Origin: Pseudomonas cyclaminis
GTDB lineage: Bacteria; Pseudomonadota; Gammaproteobacteria; Pseudomonadales; Pseudomonadaceae
Length of the DNA stretch: 50,045 nucleotides
Reading direction: 5' to 3'
Assembly (NCBI RefSeq): GCF_015163715.1
Contig: NZ_JADDUM010000062.1
Location: 1-50,045, forward strand
In this document: positions 16,806 to 29,652 of the stretch, in pieces
How the letters are laid out: each line of letters starts with the position of its first letter
Numbering within the stretch: position 1 is the stretch's first letter
The notes under the pieces: generated by a model
The model's input: the letters and a program-made list of their open reading frames with translations, nothing else
Told to the model about the DNA's origin: nothing
Databases searched by the model: none
Made by a program: the position numbers and the translations under genes

Positions 16806-18295
16806 ATGGGTGACGAAATGCCTGATTCCACGCAACTCCTAATCGGTGCCGGTCTTGATGGCCAGCCCATTGCCCAGGCCATGCGCCTGGCCAACCGCCA
16901 CGGGTTGATCGCCGGCGCCACGGGCACCGGCAAGACCGTCACGTTGCAACGCCTGGCCGAAGCCTTCAGTGATGCGGGCGTGGCGGTATTTGCGGCGGAC
17001 ATCAAAGGTGACCTCTGTGGCCTGGGTGCCGCGGCCAATCCCCAGGGCAAGGTGGCCGAGCGTATTGCCGGGATGCCGTTCCTTAATTACACGGCCAGGG
17101 CGTATCCCGTTACGTTGTGGGATATCCACGGGCAGTCCGGTCATCCGTTGCGCACTACCATCAGTGAAATGGGGCCGTTGTTGCTGGGCAGTCTGCTGGA
17201 ACTGACTGACAGCCAGCAGTCGGCCTTGTACGCAGCGTTCAAGGTGGCGGATCGCGAAGGCCTGCTGCTGCTGGACCTCAAGGATCTCAAGGCACTGCTC
17301 AACCATCTACGCTATCACCCGGAACTGCTCGGTGAAGACGCGGCGCTGATGACCACCGGCTCCAGCCAGGCGCTGTTGCGGCGCCTGGCTATCTTGGAGC
17401 AGCAGGGGGCCGAGGCGTTGTTTGGCGAGCCGGCCCTGCAGCTTGAAGACATCTTGCAGCCCACGGCTGACGGGCGTGGGCGCATCCATTTGCTGGATGC
17501 CAGCCGCTTGGTGCATGAGGCACCGAAGGTGTATGCGACCTTCCTGCTGTGGCTGTTGGCGGAGTTGTTCGAGCAACTGCCGGAGCGCGGCGATGCGGAT
17601 AAACCGCTGCTGGCGCTGTTCTTCGACGAGGCACATTTATTGTTTGGCGACACGCCCAAGGCATTGCAGGAGCGCCTGGAGCAAGTGGTGCGACTGATTC
17701 GTTCCAAAGGCGTGGGTGTGTATTTCGTCACTCAATCGCCGGGCGACCTGCCGGACACCGTGCTGGCGCAACTTGGTTTACGGGTGCAGCACGGCCTGCG
17801 GGCGTTCACCACGAAAGAGCAGAAATCCCTTAGGGCGGTAGCGGACGGTTTTCGGCCCAACCCGACATTCGATGCCTTGTCGGTGTTGACCGAGCTGGGC
17901 ACGGGTGAGGCGTTGGTGGGTACGTTGCAGGAAAAAGGCACGCCGGAAGTCGTCCAGCGCGTACTGGTCGCGCCACCGCAATCGCGGATCGGGCCGCTCA
18001 GTGCGGCGGAGCGCGCCGCACTGGTGGTGAGTTCGCCGTTGCAGGCCGCTATGACAAGCCGATTGATCGGGAGTCTGCCTATGAAGTGCTGATGGCGCGT
18101 AAGGAACTGGGTCCTACAGAAGAGGCCAGTCAGCCCGCCGAGGAGCCCAGCTTCACGGACAAGGCGGGTGCGTTTCTCGGAACCACCGCAGGCAAGGCGC
18201 TGAAATCAGCCATGCAGCAGGCAGCCAATCAGATGGGGCGCCAATTGGTACGGGGTTTGTTGGGGTCTTTGCTGGGAGGCAGCAAGCGCAAATAG
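16806..18295 (+). pseudogene. HerA-like (DUF853/YjgR) ATPase, frameshifted near the C-terminus
   Basis: A HerA/FtsK-superfamily ATPase of the DUF853 (E. coli YjgR) type. It has Walker A GATGTGKT near residue 38, Walker B LLALFFDEAHLLF, and an arginine/sensor region VYFVTQSPGDLPDTVLAQLG. The frame is sound to Q413. One G is missing at about 18045 (CAGGCC for CAGGGCC), so the conserved tail GRYDKPIDRESAYEVLMARK is lost from the frame, which then stops at 18092. The other frame carries the tail to GSLLGGSKRK at 18295. Repaired length is 496 residues, the normal size. ATG 16818 (MPDSTQLLIG) is an equally good start. The role of YjgR proteins is not established. Confidence 0.85.
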
Positions 18296-18299
18296 CGCT

Positions 18300-18755
18300 T
18301 CAGGCCTTGGGCTTGCCATGGGCGGCCAGGCGCTCAAGCGCGGCGCGCAAGCCTGGATCGCTGATGCCGTCGGCCGTGGCCTGAATAGTCTCGGCCGCAT
18401 TTTCCGACAGGTCCATAGTATGGCCGGCTGCCCCTTGCTGCACGGTCGGTGGTTGCACCTTGAACTGGATGCGGGTCAGGCTGGCGAACTCATCGAATGC
18501 CATCAATTGACGCTGCAGACGTTTTTGCTGATAGCGCAACCGGGTGGCCCAATGACCGTCGGTGACAATTAATAGCAAATTACCTTCACGCCACGACGCT
18601 ACATGGCAGTGCTCGCGGGCGGCGGGTTGCAGTTGGCTTTCGAGCAGGCGTTGCAGATGGCCCAAGCGTTGCGCATGGCCAAAGATGGCTTTCAACGGCT
18701 TGGCTTCGCGAAGCAACACGCTGGGTGCGCGGGCTGTAAGAGGGCGAAATGCCAT
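18300..18755 (-). CDS. DUF721 family protein
   Basis: A 151-residue DUF721 protein (MAFRPLTARAPSVLLREAKPLKAIF). It has the family's conserved middle SWREGNLLLIVTDGHWATRLRYQQ, a pattern of a small beta-sheet domain related to nucleic-acid-associated proteins near lpxC/secA in many pseudomonads. ATG 18755 is preferred over upstream codons because MAFRPLTAR is the usual beginning. It is convergent with the HerA-like gene (4 bp gap) and divergent from secA. No catalytic motif. Its role is unknown; relatives are annotated only as DUF721/DciA-like, and DciA is a helicase-loader protein, so a DNA-replication link is possible but not shown here. Confidence 0.8.
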   Translation of the reverse strand: MAFRPLTARAPSVLLREAKPLKAIFGHAQRLGHLQRLLESQLQPAAREHCHVASWREGNLLLIVTDGHWATRLRYQQKRLQRQLMAFDEFASLTRIQFKVQPPTVQQGAAGHTMDLSENAAETIQATADGISDPGLRAALERLAAHGKPKA

Positions 18756-18983
18756 GATTGGACACCTTAAGTAACAGAGCGGCCATCTTAGCAGAATGCG
18801 TCTGCGCGGCCCCGGACAATGCATTGCTGGGGGTTTTCCCATGAAATCAATCGGCTCCATGGGTTGAAGTTCGCGCAAAAGCCCTTATTTTAAACAAGCC
18901 CTCTCACAGCGCCATGCCAGCATCGGGGAACAACGCCACTTTCCTCACCCACGATTCCGGGTAGAATGCGCGTTCGCATGCGG

Positions 18984-19011
18984 CCGTGAGGGCTGCTCGG
19001 GCCACTCACGG
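18984..19011 (+). promoter_or_regulatory. hairpin in the secA leader
   Basis: CCGTGAG (18984-18990) and CTCACGG (19005-19011) form a perfect 7-bp stem with a 14-nt loop, ending 38 bp before the secA ATG. A -10-like TAGAAT lies at 18962-18967. The hairpin has no following T run, so it is not a terminator; it could affect secA translation or mRNA stability. No SecM-like leader peptide is obvious. Confidence 0.4.
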
Positions 19012-19049
19012 TGCGCCCTCCATCCCTATGTGTGGAAGAACCTGCCGAT

Positions 19050-21785
<2,736 letters not shown>

Positions 21786-21813
21786 GATTTTCGCCTGACG
21801 CTGCAATACCCCG

Positions 21814-21846
21814 CGCCGCGACCGGCCTCTGCCGTCGCGGCGTTTT
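21814..21846 (+). terminator. intrinsic terminator after secA
   Basis: CGCCGCGAC (21814-21822) pairs perfectly with GTCGCGGCG (21834-21842), then TTTT. It is 29 bp beyond the secA stop. Confidence 0.85.
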
Positions 21847-21909
21847 GCCATTAATTTCACCGTCGATTACGACGGCACAGACATCATCTATTTTTTAAGG
21901 AGCGCGTTC

Positions 21910-23127
21910 ATGGCTGTTGGTCTTGGTCCTTTGCCCACATTGCACCCGGTTGCCGGTTTCGAGCTCGGTATCGCGTCGGCCGGCATCAAGCGCCCGGGGC
22001 GCAAGGATGTGGTGGTGATGCGCTGTGCCGAAGGTTCGACCGTCGCCGGTGTGTTCACCCTCAACGCCTTCTGCGCCGCTCCGGTGATCCTGGCCAAGCA
22101 GCGTGTTGCCGGCACCATCCGTTACCTGCTGACCAACACCGGCAATGCCAACGCAGGCACCGGTGAGCCTGGTTTGGTTGCAGCAGCGCGCACCTGCGCC
22201 AAGCTGGCCGAGTTGACCGGCGTGGATGCCAGCCAAGTGCTGCCGTACTCCACCGGCGTCATCGGCGAGCCGCTGCCGGTCGAGAAAATCGAAGGCGCCT
22301 TGCAAGCCGCGCTCGACGACCTGTCTGTGGATAACTGGGCGGCGGCTGCCACTGGCATCATGACCACCGATACCCTGCCAAAAGGCGCTAGCCGTCAGTT
22401 CGCGCACGACGGCGTGACTGTTACCGTCACGGGTATCAGCAAGGGCGCGGGCATGATCCGCCCGAACATGGCCACCATGCTCGGGTATATCGCCACCGAC
22501 GCCAAAGTCTCTCGCGACGTGCTGCACAGCCTGATCCTGGACGGCGCCAACAAGTCGTTCAACCGCATCACCATCGATGGCGATACCTCGACCAACGACT
22601 GCTGCATGCTGATCGCCACCGGCCAGGCCAACCTGCCGGAAATCACCGAGGCCAGCGGCCCGTTGTTCGCAGCGTTGAAGCAGGCGGTGTTTGAAGTCTG
22701 CATGGACGTGGCCCAGGCCATCGTGCGTGACGGCGAAGGCGCCACCAAGTTCGTGACGGTTGAAGTCAACGGCGGCGGCAATCACCAGGAATGCCTGGAT
22801 GTCGGCTACACCGTGGCCCACTCGCCGCTGATCAAGACTGCACTGTTCGCCTCCGATCCTAACTGGGGTCGCATCCTCGCCGCCGTCGGCCGTGCCGGTG
22901 TGCCGGACCTGGACGTGAGCAAGATCGACGTGTTCCTCGGCGATGTGTGCATCGCCAGCCGTGGCGCCCGTGCCGAGAGCTACACCGAGGCCCAGGGGGC
23001 GGCAGTGATGCAGCAGGAAGAAATCACCATCCGCATTGAGTTGGGTCGCGGCGACTGCAGCGAAACCATCTGGACCACCGACCTGTCCCACGAGTACGTG
23101 AAGATCAACGCGGAATACCGTACCTGA
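21910..23127 (+). CDS. argJ: bifunctional ornithine acetyltransferase / N-acetylglutamate synthase
   Basis: A 405-residue ArgJ that transfers the acetyl group from N-acetylornithine to glutamate, recycling it in arginine synthesis; the bifunctional type can also acetylate glutamate from acetyl-CoA. The autocleavage site with nucleophile Thr is visible in [15 protein letters not shown]. Other family segments are [13 protein letters not shown] and [15 protein letters not shown]. Start ATG 21910 follows a clean AAGGAG. The two chains arise by self-cleavage before the Thr. It is followed 18 bp later by the Nudix-ThiE gene, probably co-transcribed; PAO1 keeps secA-argJ near mutT. Confidence 0.97.
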   Translation: MAVGLGPLPTLHPVAGFELGIASAGIKRPGRKDVVVMRCAEGSTVAGVFTLNAFCAAPVILAKQRVAGTIRYLLTNTGNANAGTGEPGLVAAARTCAKLAELTGVDASQVLPYSTGVIGEPLPVEKIEGALQAALDDLSVDNWAAAATGIMTTDTLPKGASRQFAHDGVTVTVTGISKGAGMIRPNMATMLGYIATDAKVSRDVLHSLILDGANKSFNRITIDGDTSTNDCCMLIATGQANLPEITEASGPLFAALKQAVFEVCMDVAQAIVRDGEGATKFVTVEVNGGGNHQECLDVGYTVAHSPLIKTALFASDPNWGRILAAVGRAGVPDLDVSKIDVFLGDVCIASRGARAESYTEAQGAAVMQQEEITIRIELGRGDCSETIWTTDLSHEYVKINAEYRT

Positions 23128-23145
23128 GCCTGGAGGATAAGCGCG

Positions 23146-24090
23146 GTGAAACGAGTGCATGTAGCAGCAGCGGTGATCCGCGGTGTCGATGGCAGGATCC
23201 TGCTGGCGCGCCGCGCCGATACTCAGCATCAGGGTGGTCTCTGGGAGTTTCCCGGCGGCAAGGTTGAGGCCGATGAGTCGGTCGCCGCGGCCTTGTCCCG
23301 TGAGTTGCAGGAGGAACTGGGTATCCAGGTCACCACGGCGCGGCCGTTGATCAAGGTGCAGCATGACTACCCGGACAAACAGGTGTTGCTGGATGTCTGG
23401 GAAGTCTCGGCCTTTACCGGCGAGCCCCACGGTGCCGAAGGGCAGCCTCTGGAATGGGTGGCGCCTCGGGATCTGATCAACTACGAGTTCCCGGCCGCTA
23501 ACGCTCCAATCGTTGCTGCCGCGCGCTTGCCCGCCGATTACCTGATCACGCCCGGCGAGCTGGAAACCCCGACGTTGTTGCGCGGGATTCAGAAGGCTAT
23601 CGCGGGTGGCATCAAGCTGGTCCAACTGCGTGCGCCCAACGATTACGACCCTAAATACCGCGACTTGGCGGTGGATGCGGTGGGGCTGTGTGCGGGCAAG
23701 GCACAGTTGATGCTCAAGGGACCGTTTGAATGGCTGGGGGATTTTCCTGCCGCCGGTTGGCACATGACCTCGGCCCAATTGCGCAAATACGCGAGCAAGG
23801 GCCGGCCGTTGCCGAAAGACCGTTGGTTGGCGGCGTCCTGCCACAACGCTGAAGAACTGGCGTTGGCAGAAATGATGGACGTGGATTTTGTCACGCTGTC
23901 ACCGGTGCAGCCGACCCAGAGCCATCCAGATGCCCAGCCTTTGGGTTGGGAGCAGGCGGCGGAGTTGATCCGTGGGTTCAGCAAGCCGGTGTTTCTGTTG
24001 GGCGGGGTGGGACCTGCTGAGCGGGAACAGGCTTGGGAAGCCGGGGCTCAAGGTGTTGCGGGGATTCGGGCGTTCTGGCCTGAGGGTTGA
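23146..24090 (+). CDS. Nudix hydrolase fused to a ThiE-like domain
   Basis: A 314-residue two-domain protein. Residues 1-130 are a MutT-type Nudix hydrolase with the Nudix box pattern GGKVEADESVAAALSRELQEELG, which cleaves nucleoside triphosphates such as 8-oxo-dGTP. Residues 135-314 are a thiamine-phosphate-synthase/TenI-like TIM barrel (ELETPTLLRGIQKAIAGGIKLVQLR and VFLLGGVGP). This fusion is standard in Pseudomonas, where the protein is annotated as MutT. GTG 23146 follows TGGAGGA at a good distance. The ThiE half may have lost synthase activity; I cannot judge that from the motifs I see. Likely co-expressed with argJ. Confidence 0.92.
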   Translation: MKRVHVAAAVIRGVDGRILLARRADTQHQGGLWEFPGGKVEADESVAAALSRELQEELGIQVTTARPLIKVQHDYPDKQVLLDVWEVSAFTGEPHGAEGQPLEWVAPRDLINYEFPAANAPIVAAARLPADYLITPGELETPTLLRGIQKAIAGGIKLVQLRAPNDYDPKYRDLAVDAVGLCAGKAQLMLKGPFEWLGDFPAAGWHMTSAQLRKYASKGRPLPKDRWLAASCHNAEELALAEMMDVDFVTLSPVQPTQSHPDAQPLGWEQAAELIRGFSKPVFLLGGVGPAEREQAWEAGAQGVAGIRAFWPEG

Positions 24091-24108
24091 TGTTGTCCTG
24101 ACTGACCT

Positions 24109-24180
24109 CATCGTGGGCAAGCCCCCTCCCACCTTTGATGTGTGAATGCATTCAAGTGTGGGAGGGGCCTTGCCCCCGAT
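24109..24180. repeat. REPIN (inverted REP pair), copy 1
   Basis: ATCGTGGGCAAGCCCCCTCCCAC (24109-24131) faces GTGGGAGGGGCCTTGCCCCCGAT (24158-24180). It is an imperfect inverted pair of REP elements around a 26-bp spacer. The left copy differs from the others in the window (CGTGGG for CGGGGG). It lies between the convergent Nudix-ThiE and adenosyltransferase genes. Confidence 0.85.
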
Positions 24181-24207
24181 AGGGCCCTGAAGGTCACCCA
24201 AAAAACA

Positions 24208-24786
24208 TCAGTGTGGCTTGGCGGCAGCTTGCCACAGCACTTCAGCCACGCCTTGGCGCCGGGCAATCACCCGCGCCGCCACAAACAGCAAGTCCGACAG
24301 CCGATTGATATACGCCAGCCCGACCCCCTCCAACGGCTCCACTGCATTGAGGTGCTGACAGCGCCGTTCTGCACTGCGCGCCAGGCTGCGACATACATGC
24401 GCCTGGGCAATCAGCGCCGAGCCACCGGGCAGGATGAAGTTCTCCAGCGGCCCGACCTCTTCATTCCAGCGATCAATCGCGGCCTCCAGCCGATCCACTT
24501 CCGCTGCGTTCAACGCCTTGTACACCGGCATCGCCAGCTCACCGCCAAGGTCGAACAGCCGATGCTGGCAGGGCGTCAGGACCTCGATCACATCTTTCAG
24601 TTCTGGATGCTTGCCGCTCTGTTCTTCCAGCCCGGCCAGCAGCAATCCCAGTTGGCTGTTCAACGTATCGACTTCGCCGATGGCCTCCACTCGCGGGTGG
24701 TCCTTGGGCACCCGGCGACCGTCGCCGAGGCCGGTTTCGCCCTTGTCTCCGGTGCGGGTGTAAATCTTCGACAGGCGAAAGCCCAT
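24208..24786 (-). CDS. PduO-type ATP:cob(I)alamin adenosyltransferase
   Basis: A 192-residue PduO-family adenosyltransferase making coenzyme B12 from cobalamin and ATP. The N-terminal ATP-binding signature TRTGDKGETGLGDGRRVPKD is intact, followed by the helical bundle with RSLARSAERRCQHL and the C-terminal YINRLSDLLFVAAR. It starts 2 bp after the histidine kinase gene stops, and that kinase follows panE-like by 46 bp, so all three are likely one transcript. No link between the kinase and B12 is known to me. Length is typical (180-200). Confidence 0.93.
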   Translation of the reverse strand: MGFRLSKIYTRTGDKGETGLGDGRRVPKDHPRVEAIGEVDTLNSQLGLLLAGLEEQSGKHPELKDVIEVLTPCQHRLFDLGGELAMPVYKALNAAEVDRLEAAIDRWNEEVGPLENFILPGGSALIAQAHVCRSLARSAERRCQHLNAVEPLEGVGLAYINRLSDLLFVAARVIARRQGVAEVLWQAAAKPH

Positions 24787-24788
24787 GG

Positions 24789-26825
24789 TCAGTGCTCCAG
24801 TTGGGTCAGTTCGTAGGGCGGCAGTTGGCTGCCGGCCAAGGGTAAGCGCAGGGTAAAGCAGGTGCCTTGGCCGAGGGTGGAGTGCACCTCCATCTGGCCT
24901 TTGTGGTTGTTGGTGATGATGAAGTACGACACTGACAGCCCAAGCCCGGTGCCCTGGCCGATTTCCTTGGTGGTGAAGAACGGTTCGAAGGTGCGTTTGC
25001 GCACGTTTTCACTCATGCCGATGCCGTTGTCTTCCACCTGGATCTCTGCCCATGGCGGGTTGAGACGTGTGCGCAGGATGATGCGCCCCGGTTCACGATC
25101 GTCTTCACGCAAGTGAATGGCCTGGGCCGCGTTTTTCAGCAGGTTGAGCAGCACTTGTTCCAGTTCGTTGGCGGTGCCCGGTACCGGGCCCAGCTGCGGG
25201 TCGAACTGGCGGGTGATCGCCTGCCCCTTGAAGTCGAAGCCGATGGCCAGGTCGAAGTCGTTACCGGCAATTTCCACGGCCTGGTCGATCAGCGCTGGCA
25301 GGTCGCAAGGCGCCATCTGCCGGTTGCTGCGGCGGCTGAAGCTGAGCATATGGGTGACGATCTTGGCCGCCCGCGCTCCAGCCTGCTGGATACCATCGAG
25401 CAGTTGTGGCACCTCACGGCCTTCAAGGTAGCGGTTGACGATTTCCAGCTCGATACCCGCCTGCTCGGCGTATTCCAGGTTCTTGGGCAGGTCGGACGAC
25501 AACCGGCGGCGGATGTTCTGCACGTTGTGCAGGATCGCCCCCAGCGGGTTGTTGATCTCGTGGGCCATGCCGGCGGCAAGCCCGCCGACCGAGAGCATTT
25601 TTTCCGACTGCACCATCATTTCTTCCAGGGACAGGCGCTGGGTGATGTCGTCGATGCGGATCACCACGCCGCGCCCGGCGCCACCCATCAGTGGGTAGAA
25701 GGTCAGGGCGTAATGCTTGGGTTCGTCGTCCTTGATCCAAGTGACGCGCTCAATGCGCTCGACCGTGTGTTGCTCGACCGTGGCCTTGATCTGCGGCAGG
25801 TAGGGTTTGAGCGGTTGGAACGCGAGGTAGATCGGCTGATTCAAGGCCTCGTCCAGACGTGTACCGGAAAGCGCGCTGGCTTCCTGGTTCCACTGGGTGA
25901 CGTAGAGCTGCTCGTCCAGGGCGATCAGTGCCGAGGGCATCGAGTCGATGATGCTGTTCAGGTAATTCTGAAAGCCGGTGAGTTTTTTCTCGATCTTGCT
26001 GCGAACCTGGACTTCCAGCTCCAGTTTCCGGTTGGTGTGGCGTGTCTCTTCGGCCAGGCCTTGGGCTTGGTCGTAAGCCGCCTGAGAGTCGTCCCGTGCG
26101 CGCTTGAGTTGTTGTTCGCGGGCTTCGATGCGCGACAACATGGTGTTGAAGGCTTCGGCCAGGCTGCCGATTTCATCGTGGTTGCCACGGCCGGCGCGCA
26201 GGGCGTAGTTCTCTTCGCGGGTGACCTGGCGGGACAGTTCTTCCAGTTCGTGGATCGGTCGGGTGATCAGGCGTTTGATCTGCCGGGCGATGATCAGCCA
26301 GAGCAACACACTGAAAATCAGGATCCCCAGGCTCGCCGTCAGCGTTCCGGTGTAGAAGGCCACCGGCAGCTCACTGCTGGCCACCAGCAGCAAGTGCCCG
26401 GAAGGCTGGCCAGCGCGGGGCAGGGTGATGACCTGGTTGCTGCGAAACTCAGTCACGCGCCACGCCTCGATATGCCGATAGTTGTCCGGCAGGTGCAGGC
26501 GGTCACCGTGTTGCATCTGTGCCAGGCGGTTGCCTTCGCCGTCATACAGCGCGGCGGCGCGCAATGGCGAATAGCTGGTCAGCTCACTGAGCAAAGCATC
26601 GGCGTTGGCAGGGGATTCGAGGGCTTCGGCGGCAAGGGCGGGGTTGGAGACCAGGCGACCGATGGCCTGCAGAGCCTGGGGCGCCATGCTTTCCTGGGAG
26701 ATCCAGTAGGCGGCGCTGATAAAGGTCAGATTGGCCACCAGCAATACGGTGGTCAACAACACCAGCAGGGCGGCCAGCAGTTTCTGCCCTACCGGTAGAT
26801 TTTCGAGGCGCTGGCGCAGCGGCAT
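24789..26825 (-). CDS. membrane histidine kinase (HAMP-PAS-HisKA-HATPase)
   Basis: A 678-residue sensor kinase. Order: first membrane helix (about 17-40), a periplasmic sensor of CHASE8-like character (about 45-165), second helix (near 168-188, SLGILIFSVLLWLII), HAMP, a coiled coil, a PAS domain (about 290-400), HisKA with the phospho-acceptor in MAHEINNPLGAIL, then HATPase (NLLKNAAQAI, VEDNGIGM, GTGLGLSV). It has no receiver domain. ATG 26825 (MPLRQRL) is selected because upstream residues lack a signal. Position matches, in my memory, PAO1 PA4398, a swarming and biofilm kinase. Its partner regulator is not adjacent here. Confidence 0.9.
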   Translation of the reverse strand: MPLRQRLENLPVGQKLLAALLVLLTTVLLVANLTFISAAYWISQESMAPQALQAIGRLVSNPALAAEALESPANADALLSELTSYSPLRAAALYDGEGNRLAQMQHGDRLHLPDNYRHIEAWRVTEFRSNQVITLPRAGQPSGHLLLVASSELPVAFYTGTLTASLGILIFSVLLWLIIARQIKRLITRPIHELEELSRQVTREENYALRAGRGNHDEIGSLAEAFNTMLSRIEAREQQLKRARDDSQAAYDQAQGLAEETRHTNRKLELEVQVRSKIEKKLTGFQNYLNSIIDSMPSALIALDEQLYVTQWNQEASALSGTRLDEALNQPIYLAFQPLKPYLPQIKATVEQHTVERIERVTWIKDDEPKHYALTFYPLMGGAGRGVVIRIDDITQRLSLEEMMVQSEKMLSVGGLAAGMAHEINNPLGAILHNVQNIRRRLSSDLPKNLEYAEQAGIELEIVNRYLEGREVPQLLDGIQQAGARAAKIVTHMLSFSRRSNRQMAPCDLPALIDQAVEIAGNDFDLAIGFDFKGQAITRQFDPQLGPVPGTANELEQVLLNLLKNAAQAIHLREDDREPGRIILRTRLNPPWAEIQVEDNGIGMSENVRKRTFEPFFTTKEIGQGTGLGLSVSYFIITNNHKGQMEVHSTLGQGTCFTLRLPLAGSQLPPYELTQLEH

Positions 26826-26871
26826 CAGGGTTGTCCCAGGTGATAGACAGGCGGGCAGGGTAGCGCGTGGC

Positions 26872-27894
<1,023 letters not shown>

Positions 27895-27912
27895 TTATAT
27901 TGGAGAAATCAC

Positions 27913-28398
27913 ATGCCTTCGTTCGACGTGGTATCTGAACTGGACAAACACGAAGTCACCAACGCCGTCGAGAACGCCGTCAAGGAACTGGACCGTCGCT
28001 ATGACCTGAAGGGCAAGGGCAGCTTCGAGTTCAAGGAAAAGGAACTGACCGTCAACCTGACCGCTGAAGCCGATTTCCAGCTGGAAGCGATGATCGAGAT
28101 CCTCAAGCTGTCGCTGGTCAAGCGCAAGATCGACGCGCAGTGCCTTGAAATCAAGGACGCCTACGCCTCCGGCAAACTGATGAAGCAGGAAGCCGTGCTC
28201 AAGGAAGGCATCGACAAGGAGCTGGCGAAGAAGATCGTCGCTCATGTCAAGGACGCCAAGCTCAAAGTCCAGGCCGCCATCCAGGGCGAGCAGGTTCGTA
28301 TCACCGGCAAGAAACGTGACGACCTGCAAGAGGCCATCGCGGCCCTGCGCGCCAAGACCTTCGACATGCCGCTGCAGTTCAATAACTTCCGCGACTGA
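27913..28398 (+). CDS. yajQ: nucleotide-binding protein YajQ
   Basis: A 161-residue YajQ (DUF520). In Xanthomonas and Pseudomonas the family binds c-di-GMP and interacts with transcription factors; some members bind tRNA or GTP. Family segments are [19 protein letters not shown] at the start and [18 protein letters not shown] near the end, in two ferredoxin-like domains. A GGAG lies upstream of ATG 27913. It is divergent from panE and followed by a terminator-like hairpin and mscS. The pair yajQ-mscS matches PAO1 PA4395-PA4394 as I recall. Confidence 0.95.
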   Translation: MPSFDVVSELDKHEVTNAVENAVKELDRRYDLKGKGSFEFKEKELTVNLTAEADFQLEAMIEILKLSLVKRKIDAQCLEIKDAYASGKLMKQEAVLKEGIDKELAKKIVAHVKDAKLKVQAAIQGEQVRITGKKRDDLQEAIAALRAKTFDMPLQFNNFRD

Positions 28399-28461
28399 TG
28401 GCGCCTTGGGGAACCCGTGGGCGATTTTGACGTCCCACGCCCCATAACCAGTGCCTACACT

Positions 28462-28490
28462 TGAGCCCTACGGGGCTCATTTGCGTTTTC
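28462..28490 (+). terminator. terminator-like hairpin after yajQ
   Basis: TGAGCCC-TACG-GGGCTCA (28462-28479) is a perfect 7-bp stem with a UACG tetraloop, followed by TTTGCGTTTTC. It lies about 65 bp past the yajQ stop and before mscS; a second small repeat (CGTGGG/CCCACG) sits upstream of it. Confidence 0.5.
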
Positions 28491-28534
28491 AGGCAGTCAA
28501 TAAAGCCGCACATCCGCCAAACAGGAGAAGCTAC

Positions 28535-29374
28535 ATGGATTTAAACGCTGAAATGGATCACTTGATCAAGACCTCACAGTCATGGATCCCGATGATCATG
28601 GAATACGGCAGCCGGGTATTGCTGGCAGTGATCACCCTGGCCATCGGCTGGTGGCTGATCAACGTATTGACCCACCGTGTGGGGCGCTTGCTGGCCCTGC
28701 GTAATGCCGACCTGGCACTGCAACACTTCATCACCAGCCTGGCGAACATTGCGCTGAAGGTCATGTTGATTGTCAGCGTGGCCTCGATGATCGGCGTGGC
28801 GACCACCTCGTTCGTGGCGGCCATTGGTGCCGCAACCCTGGCTATCGGCCTGGCCTTGCAGGGCAGCCTGGCGAACTTTGCCGGTGGCGTGCTGATCCTG
28901 TTGTTTCGCCCGTTTCGCATTGGTGACTGGATCGAAGCCCAAGGCACATCGGGCACCGTCGACAGCATCCAGATTTTCCATACGGTGCTGCGCACCGGCG
29001 ACAACAAGACCGTGATCGTGCCTAACGGCATCCTGTCCAACGGCATCATCACCAACACCAACCGCCAGCCGACCCGCAAGGTGGTGTTTGACGTGGGTGT
29101 GGATTACGAGGCTGATTTGCAGAAGGCCCGTGAAGTGCTGCTGGAGCTGGCAAAAGATCCACGCGTGCTGACCGATCCGGCTGCATTGGCGGTGGTTTCG
29201 ACCTTGGGCGATAGCTCGATCACGGTTTCCCTGCGCTGCTGGACTAATACGCCGGATTATTGGGATGTAGTGTTCATGTTCAATGAACTGGCACGTGATC
29301 GCTTGAAGGCCGCCGGGATTGATATTCCGTTTCCGCAACGGGTGATTCGCGTGGTTCAGGAAGCCGCTGTGTAA
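28535..29374 (+). CDS. mscS: small-conductance mechanosensitive channel
   Basis: A 279-residue MscS-family channel that opens under membrane tension to release solutes at osmotic downshock. It has three N-terminal helices, the pore-lining Ala/Gly helix GAATLAIGLALQGSLANFAGG (about residues 95-115), and the cytosolic beta and alpha/beta vestibule (FRIGDWIEAQGTSGTV). ATG 28535 follows AGGAGAAG closely and is preferred to upstream codons. Length is near E. coli MscS (286). It ends at a strong terminator and looks monocistronic. Confidence 0.93.
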   Translation: MDLNAEMDHLIKTSQSWIPMIMEYGSRVLLAVITLAIGWWLINVLTHRVGRLLALRNADLALQHFITSLANIALKVMLIVSVASMIGVATTSFVAAIGAATLAIGLALQGSLANFAGGVLILLFRPFRIGDWIEAQGTSGTVDSIQIFHTVLRTGDNKTVIVPNGILSNGIITNTNRQPTRKVVFDVGVDYEADLQKAREVLLELAKDPRVLTDPAALAVVSTLGDSSITVSLRCWTNTPDYWDVVFMFNELARDRLKAAGIDIPFPQRVIRVVQEAAV

Positions 29375-29420
29375 TCAGTCGCATTGTTAACTTGGCCACT
29401 CGGTCAGTTATAGCGGTTAA

Positions 29421-29447
29421 AAACAAGGGGCTTGAGGCCCCTTGTTT
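29421..29447 (+). terminator. intrinsic terminator after mscS
   Basis: AAACAAGGGGC and GCCCCTTGTTT form an 11-bp stem with a short TTGAG-type loop and a T-rich 3' side, 47 bp after mscS. Confidence 0.8.
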
Positions 29448-29575
29448 GTTGTCAGTTTCTATTGGGTAACTATCAAGTCCTAATTGTGTTGAGTGGCATA
29501 ATTAGCGAAAGCGACTTGCTTAGTTAGCTTGCTATGTAAGTGCTCGATCCCATCAATACACTTTTTATTGGGCAT

Positions 29576-29612
29576 AAAAAAACCGGCGACCTGATCAGGG
29601 CGCCGGTTTTTT
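29576..29612. terminator. bidirectional terminator before oprD
   Basis: AAAAACCGGCG and CGCCGGTTTTT form a perfect stem around ACCTGATCAGGG, with T tracts on both strands. It mainly ends the leftward oprD transcript. Confidence 0.85.
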
Positions 29613-29652
29613 ATTAGCGTTACGCGTTAGCGCAATCAACTGACCACTGAAA

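Noticed and set aside
21895..23844. Long frame antisense to argJ and Nudix-ThiE
   Set aside because: Shadow frame covering two well-identified genes; no domain evidence.
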